From a bacterium (lineage in GTDB: Bacteria > Electryoneota > RPQS01), in the NCBI GenBank assembly GCA_013360195.1, contig JABWCQ010000004.1, positions 125,397 to 189,396 of the forward strand: 64,000 nucleotides of DNA, written 5' to 3'. The notes beneath the pieces are model-generated. The model searched no databases. It saw nothing but the letters and a program-made list of their open reading frames with translations, and was not told the origin of the DNA. Both the position numbers and the translations under genes were made by a program. Of this stretch, positions 27,564-36,937 are shown piece by piece (position 1 is the stretch's first letter; the number at the start of each line of letters is the position of its first letter).

Positions 27564-29492
27564 ATGTCAAGGCAGTTTGCTCTTGTCGTTTTTCTGTTGC
27601 TCACCGCTCACAATTCCTATTCGATATCTGTTCCCGAATGGCTGGAGACATTGGCATCATCGTCCATCAGTTCAGAGGACTATCCGGATGCCTCGGTAGT
27701 GGTACTGCTGGATCATCGAATTCTTGAAATCGATTCGGCCGGCGCTGCGCAAGGATTTGTGGAACAGTGTATAAAGCTCGTTGACGATCGCGCGAAGGAC
27801 GAACAGGGTGATCGTTCTATCCGGTTTGATGCCGACCGCGACACCGTGATTTTCGAAGCCGTCTACACTCGTCAGGCGGATGGCACGTGGATTGAACCTG
27901 AACAGGACGCCTTCACGATTACGAGCGCTCCTGAAGTACAATGGGCAAGCGCTTACTCGCAGTTGAAGCAGCAGAATGTCAGCTTTCCCGGTCTCGCTGT
28001 CGGTGCCGTTATCTACTGGAAGTACAAAGTCGTGCCAAAGCCTGGCCGCGACCCATGGCAAGATGATTTCCACAGCGGAATCGTGACCTTTGGCGGTTTC
28101 GAACCTGTAATCAGTCAAATATTCGAGATCAACTGCGATACTTCACATGTCATCTCTTACGAGATGCAAAACTCCGGATATCTTCCGGTTACGACGATTG
28201 ACTCAGGCCGACGCAGGATTCGCTGGGAATTCAAAGCTCTGGAGCAGCTGAAGTCAGAACCGAATATGGTTTCGTCGGCACACCTTGTACCCCGGTTAGT
28301 ATATACGTCCTTCAGGGATTGGAGCGAGCTCGGATTGTACGTTGGCGAGAAGTTCTGGAAGTCGGTGGAAAAATCGCGCTTTGCCGGTCTCGAGTTTTCG
28401 CAATTGACGAACTATGCCGGCTTGAGTCCCAAACCATTGGCACAAAATATCGCGTTCTGGGTTCAGCAAAACATCAGAACTGTCCCGCTTGCCCTGGGTG
28501 TCGTCGGGTATCAGCCAAGTGACGCGGATAAAGTCTGGGCAAATCGCTACGGAGACGTGCGCGACAAATTGACGTTGTTGTCGGCACTACTCGGCCAATA
28601 CGGTATCGAGTCATATCCCGTGCTGATGCAATCGAGCAACGCACCATTCAGTTCACTTCCGGTTCTCGATCAGTTTAATCATATGATCCTCGCTGTTCCG
28701 TTTCAGGAAGATACAGTATTCTTTGACCCGATTCCCCGTTTCTCGGCACCCTACGAAATCGGCTACAACCGGACTCAAGGTATGTCTTGTCAGTTGATTC
28801 ATGGGGCTCCTATCATTGAACCGGCGAAAGAGCTGGTACATATCGAACGGCGGGCAAGTACAAGGATGTCAGTTACACTGGATACCACCGGTACGCTGAA
28901 CGGCAGGGCGGATGCCGAAGCTGTGGCCGACTACGCCAATATCGCCCGCAGTACGTTTAGTGACCAGAAGCAGCTTGAGAAAGAAATCTACTTTCAGCAC
29001 GCCGCCTCACGCATTGGACAGGGATGTGAAGTCATCCAAACTGACATTTCCGACCCCGGCCTACTCACGCAGCCCATCCACGTGAGCTTGGACTTCTCAT
29101 GTGAAGGATTTGCTGTCAAGCAAGGTGACCTAATGCTCGTAGACTTGCCGGTAACTCCGTTTACATTCACCGTGTCAGGATTCTATCCGTCGCTGCCGGA
29201 GGTCACCTATCCAGTGGAACTTCCGATTGAAGGACTAACTGAAACCACTGTCGTAATGACTCTACCGAAAGGTTATTCCGTTTCCTACCTGCCATCAGCA
29301 GTTCTAGTGGACAATCCGTATCTTGAACTCGGTCTGGTCCCCAAAAAGCTCGAAGACAGAATTGAATGGACTCAACGTATCCGCTACAAAAGTGACATCG
29401 TTCCCGTAGACGAGTATGCGACAATTCGCAAATCCTTTGAAGAACTTGTCTCACCCAAGAACAGACTCTTGGTGTTAGAGCGAACTAAGTAG
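27564..29492 (+). CDS. DUF3857/transglutaminase-like paralogue lacking the catalytic cysteine
   Basis: ATG 27564 (in-frame TTG at 27552 is the alternative) gives 642 residues with a signal peptide (MSRQFALVVFLLLTAHNSYS). The layout equals that of the gene at 24809: DUF3857-like N-terminal domain (IRFDADRDTVIFEAVYTR, GAVIYWKYKV), transglutaminase-like domain, C-terminal beta domain. At the position of the catalytic Cys the motif reads YGDVRDK, so Val332 (GTG, 28557-28559) replaces the nucleophile, while His (FNHMIL) and Asp (FFDPI) remain. The fold appears intact and the frame is uninterrupted, so this looks like a pseudoenzyme rather than a decaying gene. It may be a binding or scaffold partner of the active paralogue. 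Confidence 0.83.
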   Translation: MSRQFALVVFLLLTAHNSYSISVPEWLETLASSSISSEDYPDASVVVLLDHRILEIDSAGAAQGFVEQCIKLVDDRAKDEQGDRSIRFDADRDTVIFEAVYTRQADGTWIEPEQDAFTITSAPEVQWASAYSQLKQQNVSFPGLAVGAVIYWKYKVVPKPGRDPWQDDFHSGIVTFGGFEPVISQIFEINCDTSHVISYEMQNSGYLPVTTIDSGRRRIRWEFKALEQLKSEPNMVSSAHLVPRLVYTSFRDWSELGLYVGEKFWKSVEKSRFAGLEFSQLTNYAGLSPKPLAQNIAFWVQQNIRTVPLALGVVGYQPSDADKVWANRYGDVRDKLTLLSALLGQYGIESYPVLMQSSNAPFSSLPVLDQFNHMILAVPFQEDTVFFDPIPRFSAPYEIGYNRTQGMSCQLIHGAPIIEPAKELVHIERRASTRMSVTLDTTGTLNGRADAEAVADYANIARSTFSDQKQLEKEIYFQHAASRIGQGCEVIQTDISDPGLLTQPIHVSLDFSCEGFAVKQGDLMLVDLPVTPFTFTVSGFYPSLPEVTYPVELPIEGLTETTVVMTLPKGYSVSYLPSAVLVDNPYLELGLVPKKLEDRIEWTQRIRYKSDIVPVDEYATIRKSFEELVSPKNRLLVLERTK

Positions 29493-29522
29493 ACCCCGTT
29501 ACTTCGGTCACAAAAAATCCGG

Positions 29523-29551
29523 TTGACAAAGCCAAAAGTTTTCCGTAGTTT
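29523..29551 (+). promoter_or_regulatory. Probable promoter of the nuo operon
   Basis: A perfect TTGACA is followed after 17 bases by TAGTTT, about 160 bp before the nuoA ATG. The -10 is only partly consensus but resembles the dnaX -10 in this window. It is the best candidate in the 218-bp gap after the transglutaminase-like operon. Confidence 0.5.
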
Positions 29552-29710
29552 ACCACACGATTAGACAGGATAAACGATTTCCGATACTTTTTGTAAGTAT
29601 CTGAAATTAAGAGTTTTAGATTATTTTGATTGGACTAAATGGCTGATTGACGTAATCTCGGCAAACTTCGTGAAAATCGTAGCAAGCATCGGCCACCTCC
29701 CGCACTGTCA

Positions 29711-30082
29711 ATGCCGGACGCCCTCCATAATAATAACCTTGTAGTTTTCTTAGTTTTACTTGCCGCTGTCGCGGCGGTCGTTGGGCTGTTCGTGTGGCTG
29801 ACTGTGGCTTTCGGACCGAAACGTCCGAACGAAACTAAGAATGCGCCTTTTGAATCGGGCTGGCTTTCCAAGACCGATGCCACCCAACCGTTCCCCATTA
29901 AGTACTACCTCGTGGCCATCTTATTTGTCGTTTTCGACATCGAGGTGGCCTTTTTGTATCCCTGGGCGGTCAGCTTCAGGGAGAATGGTATGGTGGCCTT
30001 TATCTCAATGAATGTATTCTTGGCCATTCTCGGTGTCGGCCTCTACTATGCAGTGAAAAAGCGCGTGCTGGAGTGGAAATAG
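29711..30082 (+). CDS. nuoA: NADH-quinone oxidoreductase subunit A
   Basis: This 123-residue protein has the three transmembrane helices of NuoA and the conserved loop KNAPFESGW and FPIKYYLVAILFVVFDIEVAFLYPWAV. It is a small membrane subunit at the junction between the peripheral and membrane arms of complex I. It is the first gene of the nuoA-I cluster and is followed by nuoB one base later. Confidence 0.97.
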   Translation: MPDALHNNNLVVFLVLLAAVAAVVGLFVWLTVAFGPKRPNETKNAPFESGWLSKTDATQPFPIKYYLVAILFVVFDIEVAFLYPWAVSFRENGMVAFISMNVFLAILGVGLYYAVKKRVLEWK

Positions 30083-30083
30083 G

Positions 30084-30587
30084 ATGAGCGAACTGATTCA
30101 AAGCCCCATGATGGATATGTCGCGTTCGTTGTCTGGAAACGTGATGACAACGAAGTTCGACAAATTGCTGGGTTGGGCGCGAAAGTATTCGCTATTCCAA
30201 TATCCGTTCGTGACGGCGTGCTGCGGCATGGAATTCATGTCCACTGCCTGTTCGCATTACGACATTGACCGATTCGGCGCAGCATTTCCTCGCTTCTCGC
30301 CTCGTCAGGCGGATGTCATTTGGGTCGTCGGGACCATCAGTCACAAGATTGCGCCGATCCTTCGCACTGTGTATGATCAGACAGCTGACCCCAAGTGGGT
30401 GGTGAGTTTTGGTGCTTGCGCGAGCTGTGGCGGGCCGTATGACAACTATGCCACTGTGCAAGGGATTGACACGATTGTGCCGGTGGACGTGTACATCGCC
30501 GGCTGCCCGCCACGTCCCGAAGCCGTGCTCGACGGCTTGCTCAAACTGCAGGACCTGATTCAGAATCAGAAGCACGAGTGGAAATGA
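30084..30587 (+). CDS. nuoB: NADH-quinone oxidoreductase subunit B
   Basis: This 167-residue subunit holds the terminal N2 [4Fe-4S] cluster that reduces quinone. The four expected cysteines are present: the adjacent pair Cys46-Cys47 (TACCGMEF), one in FGACASCGG and one in YIAGCPPRPE. The stop overlaps the nuoC start by four bases (ATGA), indicating translational coupling. Confidence 0.98.
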   Translation: MSELIQSPMMDMSRSLSGNVMTTKFDKLLGWARKYSLFQYPFVTACCGMEFMSTACSHYDIDRFGAAFPRFSPRQADVIWVVGTISHKIAPILRTVYDQTADPKWVVSFGACASCGGPYDNYATVQGIDTIVPVDVYIAGCPPRPEAVLDGLLKLQDLIQNQKHEWK

Positions 30588-31060
30588 GTAAATTCCCCGA
30601 ACATATTGCGATTGAAAAAACTCACCCGACCGCCGTGCTCGACTGGCACGACCGATTTGGTGACCGCACGTTGATCGTCGAGAGCAAGCAGATAGTCGAA
30701 ATCATTACACTGCTGCGCGACTCCTTCGGCTACGATATGCTCGTGGACCTGACTGCCGTGGATTATCATCCGCGCCGCCCGCGCTTTGAAGTTGTCTATC
30801 ACCTGTTAAACGTGGACGGCCATGCTCGCTTGCGGGTCAAGGTGCAGCTCGAAGAATCTCACCCCCATATTGCCAGCATAGTTCAGCTTTATCCCATCGC
30901 TGACTGGCTTGAACGCGAAGTCTGGGACATGTTCGGGATCAAGTTTGAAGGTCATTCCAACATGAAGCGGCTTCTTCTCTATGAAGAGTTTCAAGGTCAT
31001 CCTCTTCGCAAGGACTATCCGAAGACCAAACGCCAGCCGTTGATTGGTCCACAGAATTAA
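30584..31060 (+). CDS. nuoC: NADH-quinone oxidoreductase subunit C
   Basis: ATG 30584 is chosen because it forms the ATGA overlap with the nuoB stop; an in-frame GTG six bases upstream is less likely. The 158-residue protein carries the NuoC signature: DLTAVDYHPRRPRFEVVYHL, WLEREVWDMFGIKFEGH and the HPLRKDYP tail. It is a peripheral-arm subunit contacting NuoD and NuoB. It is separate from nuoD here, unlike the NuoCD fusion of E. coli. Confidence 0.97.
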   Translation: MSKFPEHIAIEKTHPTAVLDWHDRFGDRTLIVESKQIVEIITLLRDSFGYDMLVDLTAVDYHPRRPRFEVVYHLLNVDGHARLRVKVQLEESHPHIASIVQLYPIADWLEREVWDMFGIKFEGHSNMKRLLLYEEFQGHPLRKDYPKTKRQPLIGPQN

Positions 31061-31068
31061 TCGCGTTC

Positions 31069-32328
31069 ATGCCGCATACCGAAACACTACCAACTCTTGA
31101 GACGGCCGTTCCTATAAACGAGCCTGAGTTTCAGCAGAAAGAGATGCTGCTGAATATCGGTCCTGCGCATCCGGCCATGCACGGGATTATCCGGATTCAG
31201 ACAAAGCTTGAAGGCGAGTTGATTATCGAGTCTGATGTGGAAATCGGATATCTGCATCGCGCCTTTGAAAAGTCTTGCGAAGAAAGTACGTGGAATCAGG
31301 CGATTATTTACACTGACCGCTTGAATTACGTATCCGCGGCAATCAACAACATCGGCTATTGCATGGCCGTTGAAAAGTTGCTGGGAGTGGAGCTGCCGCC
31401 GCGCGGTCAATATATTCGCACCTTGCTTTCCGAAATTTCGCGCATCGGCGACCACCTGACCTGTGTTGGCGCGTCTGCAATGGAACTGGGTGGATTCACC
31501 GTGTTCCTCTATATGATCAAGGGACGTGAGTATCTGTGGGAACTTATTGAAGAGTATTGCGGTGCCCGCGTGACCACAATGGCGTCCCGTGTAGGCGGCA
31601 TGCCTTACGACTTGCCAGAAGGATGGCTTGACAAATGCCTCTGGGTCGTCAAAGAGATTCGGGAAATTCTCCGCGAGTGCGATATTCTCTTGACCAACAA
31701 TCGCATCTTTATCGAAAGAATGGAGAATGTCGGCGTCATGCCAGCTGACCGTGCAATTGCTTGGGGCTGGACGGGACCATGTCTGCGCGGCAGCGGTGTT
31801 GCCTACGATGTGCGCAAGGACTTTCCGTACCTGGTTTACGATCAGTTGGATTGGGAAGTGCCGGTCGGACGCAAGGGCGACAATCTTGATCGCTATCTTG
31901 TGCGCATGGCCGAGATGGAGCAGAGCTGTAGGATTATTGAACAGTGCGTGGCCAAGATTCCCGGTGGTCCAATAAACTGCGAAAACAAGCGCATCGTTCT
32001 TCCGGACAAGAAGGACACTTATGGCAACATCGAAGGCTTGATGAATCACTTCAAGCTGATCATGTACGGACATGGTATACGAGTCCCGGAAGGCGAGGTG
32101 TATTTCCCCGTCGAAGGCGGCAACGGTGAGTTGGGTTACTATATAGTGAGTCACCCCGATGAGCATTCCAGGGACGGATGCAATGACCGCGCATGGCGAG
32201 TGCGTTGCCGGCCTCCATGTTTCCCGATGGTTGCGGGACTGACTGAGATTATTAACAATTATATGATTGCCGATATTGTACCGACATTCGGTTCGGTCAA
32301 TATGATAGGCGGCGAGTTGGACAGATAA
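31069..32328 (+). CDS. nuoD: NADH-quinone oxidoreductase subunit D
   Basis: This 419-residue 49-kDa-type subunit contributes to the quinone-binding pocket with NuoB. Family stretches include LNIGPAHPAMHG, ESDVEIGYLHRAFEK, TYTDRL-like YTDRLNYVSA and the C-terminal PTFGSVNMIGGELDR. The HPAMHG histidines and GYLHR segment line the quinone site. Length matches stand-alone NuoD. Confidence 0.98.
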   Translation: MPHTETLPTLETAVPINEPEFQQKEMLLNIGPAHPAMHGIIRIQTKLEGELIIESDVEIGYLHRAFEKSCEESTWNQAIIYTDRLNYVSAAINNIGYCMAVEKLLGVELPPRGQYIRTLLSEISRIGDHLTCVGASAMELGGFTVFLYMIKGREYLWELIEEYCGARVTTMASRVGGMPYDLPEGWLDKCLWVVKEIREILRECDILLTNNRIFIERMENVGVMPADRAIAWGWTGPCLRGSGVAYDVRKDFPYLVYDQLDWEVPVGRKGDNLDRYLVRMAEMEQSCRIIEQCVAKIPGGPINCENKRIVLPDKKDTYGNIEGLMNHFKLIMYGHGIRVPEGEVYFPVEGGNGELGYYIVSHPDEHSRDGCNDRAWRVRCRPPCFPMVAGLTEIINNYMIADIVPTFGSVNMIGGELDR

Positions 32329-32333
32329 AGCAC

Positions 32334-32876
32334 ATGCCGATTTCGGAGACTTTGCAAAAGAAGGCCGAAGAGATAATCTTCCGCTATCCCGAAGACAAGC
32401 GGGCCTCCGCTCTGATTCCGCTGTTGTTTGAAGTGCAGCGCGAATTGGGATGGATTACGCCCGAATCTGAGAAATGGGTGGCGGATACACTTGGAGTCAC
32501 GCAGGTTCGTGTTCGCGAGGTCATCACCTTCTATTCGATGATGCGCGCCGAGCCCGCCGGCAAGTACATCATTCAATTCTGTCAGAATATTTCTTGTTGC
32601 TTGATGGGCGGCGAGCAACTGCAGCACCAGATTGAAAAGAAACTCGGAATTCATCCGGGTGAAACGACCTCGGACGGCATGTTCACCCTGAAGTGCGTGG
32701 AGTGTCTCGGTGGCTGCTCGTGGGGACCCATGATGCTCGTCAACGAAGACCAGTATTTCCGGTTGACTCCGGAGCGGGTGGAACAGGTGATTGAAGGCTT
32801 GCGTTCAGGCAATCCTCCGAAACCGGATCATCCCACGCCGCTGCTCGGGAACGTGGCAGGGGAGAAGTCGAAATGA
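32334..32876 (+). CDS. nuoE: NADH-quinone oxidoreductase subunit E
   Basis: This 180-residue thioredoxin-like subunit holds the N1a [2Fe-2S] cluster. The ligand motifs are CQNISCC in the first half and CVECLGGCSWGP in the second. It docks to NuoF in the NADH dehydrogenase module. The stop overlaps the nuoF start by four bases. Confidence 0.97.
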   Translation: MPISETLQKKAEEIIFRYPEDKRASALIPLLFEVQRELGWITPESEKWVADTLGVTQVRVREVITFYSMMRAEPAGKYIIQFCQNISCCLMGGEQLQHQIEKKLGIHPGETTSDGMFTLKCVECLGGCSWGPMMLVNEDQYFRLTPERVEQVIEGLRSGNPPKPDHPTPLLGNVAGEKSK

Positions 32877-34132
32877 TTGGAAACGGGTCAACTCGCCTGC
32901 TGTCGCGAAATTTCGATGTTGAGAATCTGACGAATCTTGAAGTCGCATTGAAACACGGTGCCTACGAGCAGTTGAAACGCGCCGTCAAGATGAAGCCGGA
33001 GGAAGTGACAGAAATCGTGAAGGCATCCGGTCTTCGCGGTCATGGCGGAGCTGGATTTTCTGCGGGCACGAAATGGGGCTTCATTCCTAAGGACAAATTC
33101 CCGCGTTACGTGACCGTTAACGGTGATGAATCCGAACCGGGAACCTGCAAGGATCGCCTCATTTTCGAACGCGATCCGCATCTCTTAATCGAAGGCGCGC
33201 TGATTTGCGCGTATGCGGTGCAAGCCGAACGGATTTATATTTACATCCGGGGAGAGTATTTCTATCCAACGCGGGTCGTCGCCGAGGCTGTCCAGCAGGC
33301 TTATGCAAAGGGTTTTGCGGGAAAGAATATTCTCAATAGCGGATGGTCCTGCTCAATCCACATGCACAACGGAGCCGGTGCGTACATTTGCGGTGAGGAA
33401 ACCGGCCTGATTGAATCACTTGAAGGAAAGAAAGGCTGGCCGCGACTTAAGCCGCCGTTTTATCCCGCGGCAATCGGATTATGGGGACAACCGACCATTG
33501 TGAACAATGTCGAGACTCTGGCCTTTGTGCCGCGAATTCTCGAGATTGGCGCTGAAAAATTCGCAGGACTTGGTTCGCCGAAGAATGGCGGCACCGCCTT
33601 GTATTCGTTGTCGGGAAATATTAGCAGACCTGGCGTTTATGAATTGCCAATGGGTACTCCGCTAATGGATTTGGTCAATGAGTACGGCGGCGGTATTCCG
33701 AACGGGCGAAAACTGAAGGCAGTCATTCCCGGTGGTTCGTCGTCACACATTCTGACTGCGGAAGAATGCGAAAATCTCCCGCTCGATTTCGAGTCTGTTG
33801 CCGCCCGCGGCTCGATGCTGGGATCGGCGGCGGTCATGGTGATAGACGAAACCGTCTCCATTCCGAAATTGATGCACTGGATGGTGCGCTTCTACGCACA
33901 CGAAAGCTGCGGTCAGTGCACGCCTTGTCGCGAAGGAACAGATTGGCTGCTGAGACTCTCAAAGCGATTTTTGGATGGATCGGCTCGCAAACGCGACATC
34001 GACGATATGTGGGAATTGGCGGACAACATCGACGGAAAAACCATCTGCGCGTTAGGCGCGGCGGTTGCCTGGCCTACCAAGAGTTATCTCGTGAAGTTCC
34101 GTCACGAATTTGAAGCGGCCTGCAAAAACTAA
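32873..34132 (+). CDS. nuoF: NADH-quinone oxidoreductase subunit F
   Basis: This 419-residue subunit binds NADH and FMN and carries the N3 [4Fe-4S] cluster. The FMN/NADH loop is LRGHGGAGFSAGTKWGF near residue 52; the region VNGDESEPGTCKDR and GAGAYICGEETGLIESLEG are family hallmarks. The cluster ligands lie in ESCGQCTPCREG and in KTICALG. It is the entry point of electrons into complex I. Confidence 0.98.
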   Translation: MIGNGSTRLLSRNFDVENLTNLEVALKHGAYEQLKRAVKMKPEEVTEIVKASGLRGHGGAGFSAGTKWGFIPKDKFPRYVTVNGDESEPGTCKDRLIFERDPHLLIEGALICAYAVQAERIYIYIRGEYFYPTRVVAEAVQQAYAKGFAGKNILNSGWSCSIHMHNGAGAYICGEETGLIESLEGKKGWPRLKPPFYPAAIGLWGQPTIVNNVETLAFVPRILEIGAEKFAGLGSPKNGGTALYSLSGNISRPGVYELPMGTPLMDLVNEYGGGIPNGRKLKAVIPGGSSSHILTAEECENLPLDFESVAARGSMLGSAAVMVIDETVSIPKLMHWMVRFYAHESCGQCTPCREGTDWLLRLSKRFLDGSARKRDIDDMWELADNIDGKTICALGAAVAWPTKSYLVKFRHEFEAACKN

Positions 34133-34145
34133 TTCTTGATTCAAA

Positions 34146-35825
34146 GTGCCTTTACTTGAAATAGACGGCAAGCCGGTAGAAACGCCGGCAGGAATGAACC
34201 TGATAGAAGCTGCACGGCTTCTCAACGTGGAGATTCCGCACTATTGCTACCACGCCGGATTGACCGTGGTAGGCTCTTGTCGTATGTGTCAGGTAGAAGT
34301 AGAGATCAGCGGGCGCAAGAGCATTGCAATTGCCTGCAACACCAAAGCCGCGGACGGGATGAAGATAACGACCAGGAGCGAAGTCGTGCACAAGCTGCGA
34401 CAGTCCGTTCTTGAGTTCTATTTGCAGCACCATCCGCTTGATTGCCCGATATGCGACGATGCGGGTGAGTGCGATTTGCAGAATTACTACATGGAGCACG
34501 GGCTTCATGACAGCCGCATGCCCCTCGCGGAAAAGAAGCACAAGCACAAGGTTATGGATGTCGGGCCGAACATCGTGCTTGACAGCGAACGGTGTGTGCT
34601 CTGTACGAGGTGTGTTCGCTTCTGCCGAGAAATAACTGGCACCGGCGAACTGGGCGTTTTCGGCCATGGCAGGGATGCCGAACTCTTGAATGTTCCCGGT
34701 AAAATCCTCGATAATGACTATGCCGGCAATGTAGTGGACGTTTGCCCGGTTGGCGCCTTGACCGACAAGGACTTCAGGTTCAAACGACGCGTTTGGTACA
34801 TGAAACGAACTGCCTCGATCTGCACGGGCTGCTCGCGGGGATGCAATATCTTTGTCGACTGGGAAACTGACCGCCGGTATAAGGACCCGCAGCGTCGAAT
34901 TCAACGACTTAAGCCGCGTTATAACAGATTGGTGAATGAGTGGTGGATGTGCGACCAAGGGCGCTACGGTTATCATAGCGTGGATGAAGCGAACCGGTTG
35001 CTGTCGCCAAAGACAAAGTCTCAGTCGAACGGGCACGCGCTTTCTGTGGACGAAGTCATCACTAAAATCGCAGCGCGTGTTGAAAGCGCAATCGAGAAAC
35101 AAGGTCCCGGCTCAGTGGCCGTTATTGCTTCGGCGTCTTCCTCAAATGAAGATCTGTTCCTCCTGAATCGTCTTTTCATCGATAAACTAAAAGTCCAGAA
35201 CATCGATGTAACGTTCGGATTCGAAGCCAAAGGCAAGGAGGATGAACTCCTCAAGAAATCCGATTTGGCACCCAATCGTCGGGGCGCACTCGAACTTCAA
35301 GTTAAACCGTGGGGCGGCGAAGGACAGGGCGGTGATGACCTGATTGCGGCGGCGATCGAAGGAGAATTTGAAGTAGTTATTGTCGTCCGTCATGACCTTT
35401 CAACGGCGATGTCCGAAAAAGACTTTGCCAAGTTGAGAAGGAATACAGGTTACATCGCTTATCTGTCGTCGCACGAAAACGGTTTGACTGAAGTTGCGGA
35501 TGACGTTGTTCCCATAGCTATGTGGGCGGAACGCGAAGCGACCTACACTAACTTTCAAGGTAGAGTTCAGAAGACTGCAAGACCTTTCGATCCCGCCGGA
35601 TTGGCAATTCCGGAATGGGAAGTCTGGAAAAAGTTCGGGGAAATCGCCGGTGTGGAATTGAACTTTTCCGACGTTCGCGACGTGTTTAATGCGATTGGCA
35701 TGCACTTTGAGAGTTTCAAGGGAATCAATTGGGAGTCTGTCGGTTCAGGTGGAAGAATGCTTAACGGCACGCCGGAGCCGACGTACAAGCGTATTCAAAC
35801 TTCAACTCCGTTAACAGCCTACTGA
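34146..35825 (+). CDS. nuoG: NADH-quinone oxidoreductase subunit G (short form)
   Basis: GTG 34146 starts a 559-residue protein, shorter than E. coli NuoG (about 900). The N-terminal half has the full iron-sulfur set: a plant-ferredoxin-like [2Fe-2S] (CYHAGL, SCRMCQ, ACNT), a His-Cys3 [4Fe-4S] (HHPLDCPICDDAGECD), a [4Fe-4S] with CVLCTRCVRFC and VDVCPVGAL, and CTGCSRGCN plus a later Cys (WWMCDQGRYG), which fits the extra N7 cluster found in some bacteria. The remainder is a shortened, degenerate molybdopterin-oxidoreductase-like domain with no cofactor-binding motif seen. Confidence 0.93.
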   Translation: MPLLEIDGKPVETPAGMNLIEAARLLNVEIPHYCYHAGLTVVGSCRMCQVEVEISGRKSIAIACNTKAADGMKITTRSEVVHKLRQSVLEFYLQHHPLDCPICDDAGECDLQNYYMEHGLHDSRMPLAEKKHKHKVMDVGPNIVLDSERCVLCTRCVRFCREITGTGELGVFGHGRDAELLNVPGKILDNDYAGNVVDVCPVGALTDKDFRFKRRVWYMKRTASICTGCSRGCNIFVDWETDRRYKDPQRRIQRLKPRYNRLVNEWWMCDQGRYGYHSVDEANRLLSPKTKSQSNGHALSVDEVITKIAARVESAIEKQGPGSVAVIASASSSNEDLFLLNRLFIDKLKVQNIDVTFGFEAKGKEDELLKKSDLAPNRRGALELQVKPWGGEGQGGDDLIAAAIEGEFEVVIVVRHDLSTAMSEKDFAKLRRNTGYIAYLSSHENGLTEVADDVVPIAMWAEREATYTNFQGRVQKTARPFDPAGLAIPEWEVWKKFGEIAGVELNFSDVRDVFNAIGMHFESFKGINWESVGSGGRMLNGTPEPTYKRIQTSTPLTAY

Positions 35826-35829
35826 CACA

Positions 35830-36936
35830 ATGCTTGTAGACCTGGGTATTATCATCGGCAAAATTGCCTTCGTGCTGGTCAACATTCTGAACGGTGCGGG
35901 CATCTTGACGTGGGTCGAACGCAAGCAGAGTGCCCTCATCTCCGACCGCATTGGTGCCAATCGGGCATCTATACTTGGTATTAGACTGCTCGGACTCGTA
36001 AACTCGCTTGCTGACGCTGTAAAACTGATTTTCAAAGAGGACTTTGTTCCGCCGCGAGGTCTGCGAGTTGTGCACTTTCTTGCACCGATATTCGCCATGG
36101 GACCGGTCTTTCTGACGATGGCCGTGATTCCCTTCGGTCCGCCCGTCGAAATGTTCGGCCGTGAGTTCAAGTTGCAAATCTTGGATATTGACATCGGTAT
36201 CCTTTACATTCTTGCGTTTGGGTCGATCGCGGTGTATGGCGCCATGTTGGCGGGTTGGGCCTCAAACAGCAAGTATGCATTGCTCGGCGGTATGCGTGCT
36301 TCTGCTCAAATGATCTCATATGAGATTATTCTGGGATTGTCATTGATTGGTCCTATCCTTGCCTTTGGTACAATGGAGCCAGGGGCAATGGTCAATGCGC
36401 AGAATCAATATCTTTGGGGTTGGATTCCGACATGGGGACTTGTTGTTCAGCCTGTCGCCTTTTTGCTCTTCCTTCCGGCCGCGATGGCCGAAACCAAGCG
36501 AGCGCCCTTTGACATGCCTGAAGGTGAATCCGAAATTATCGGCTTTGCCACGGAATACTCCGGCATGCGCTGGGGGATGTTCTTCCTCGGCGAGTTTGCC
36601 GAAATCGTTGTCCTTGCGGGTGTCATGACTGCCGTGTTCTTCGGTGGTTACCATGTTCCATTTCTATTTGATGCTGTGGAAAAGGCTGGACAGGCCGGCT
36701 TCCATTTCCCATGGGGAATGTACATCCCTCTGGGGGAATGGACGGTGGTCATCCTCAGAATGCTTGCCTTTGGTGCAAAGCTGGCCATTCTCATGTGGCT
36801 TCAGATGCAGATTCGCTGGACATTCCCGCGTTTCCGCTATGATCAGTTGATGCGCGTATCTTGGAAAGAGATGATGCCGATCGCACTCGTTAACATTGCT
36901 GTTACCGGTCTAGTAATCTTGTGGTTGAATAAGTAA
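35830..36936 (+). CDS. nuoH: NADH-quinone oxidoreductase subunit H
   Basis: This 368-residue membrane subunit has eight or more hydrophobic segments and the NuoH motifs TWVERKQSALISDRIGANRAS, VKLIFKEDFVPP, RAPFDMPEGESEIIGFATEYSG (in parts) and RWTFPRFRYDQLM. NuoH joins the peripheral arm to the proton-pumping arm and lines the quinone entrance. It starts five bases after the nuoG stop. Confidence 0.98.
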   Translation: MLVDLGIIIGKIAFVLVNILNGAGILTWVERKQSALISDRIGANRASILGIRLLGLVNSLADAVKLIFKEDFVPPRGLRVVHFLAPIFAMGPVFLTMAVIPFGPPVEMFGREFKLQILDIDIGILYILAFGSIAVYGAMLAGWASNSKYALLGGMRASAQMISYEIILGLSLIGPILAFGTMEPGAMVNAQNQYLWGWIPTWGLVVQPVAFLLFLPAAMAETKRAPFDMPEGESEIIGFATEYSGMRWGMFFLGEFAEIVVLAGVMTAVFFGGYHVPFLFDAVEKAGQAGFHFPWGMYIPLGEWTVVILRMLAFGAKLAILMWLQMQIRWTFPRFRYDQLMRVSWKEMMPIALVNIAVTGLVILWLNK

Positions 36937-36937
36937 T

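Noticed and set aside
31087..32166. 359-codon minus-strand frame
   Set aside because: It is antisense to nuoD, whose family match is unambiguous; no independent signal supports it.
34152..35102. 316-codon minus-strand frame
   Set aside because: It is antisense to nuoG, which carries all its iron-sulfur motifs.
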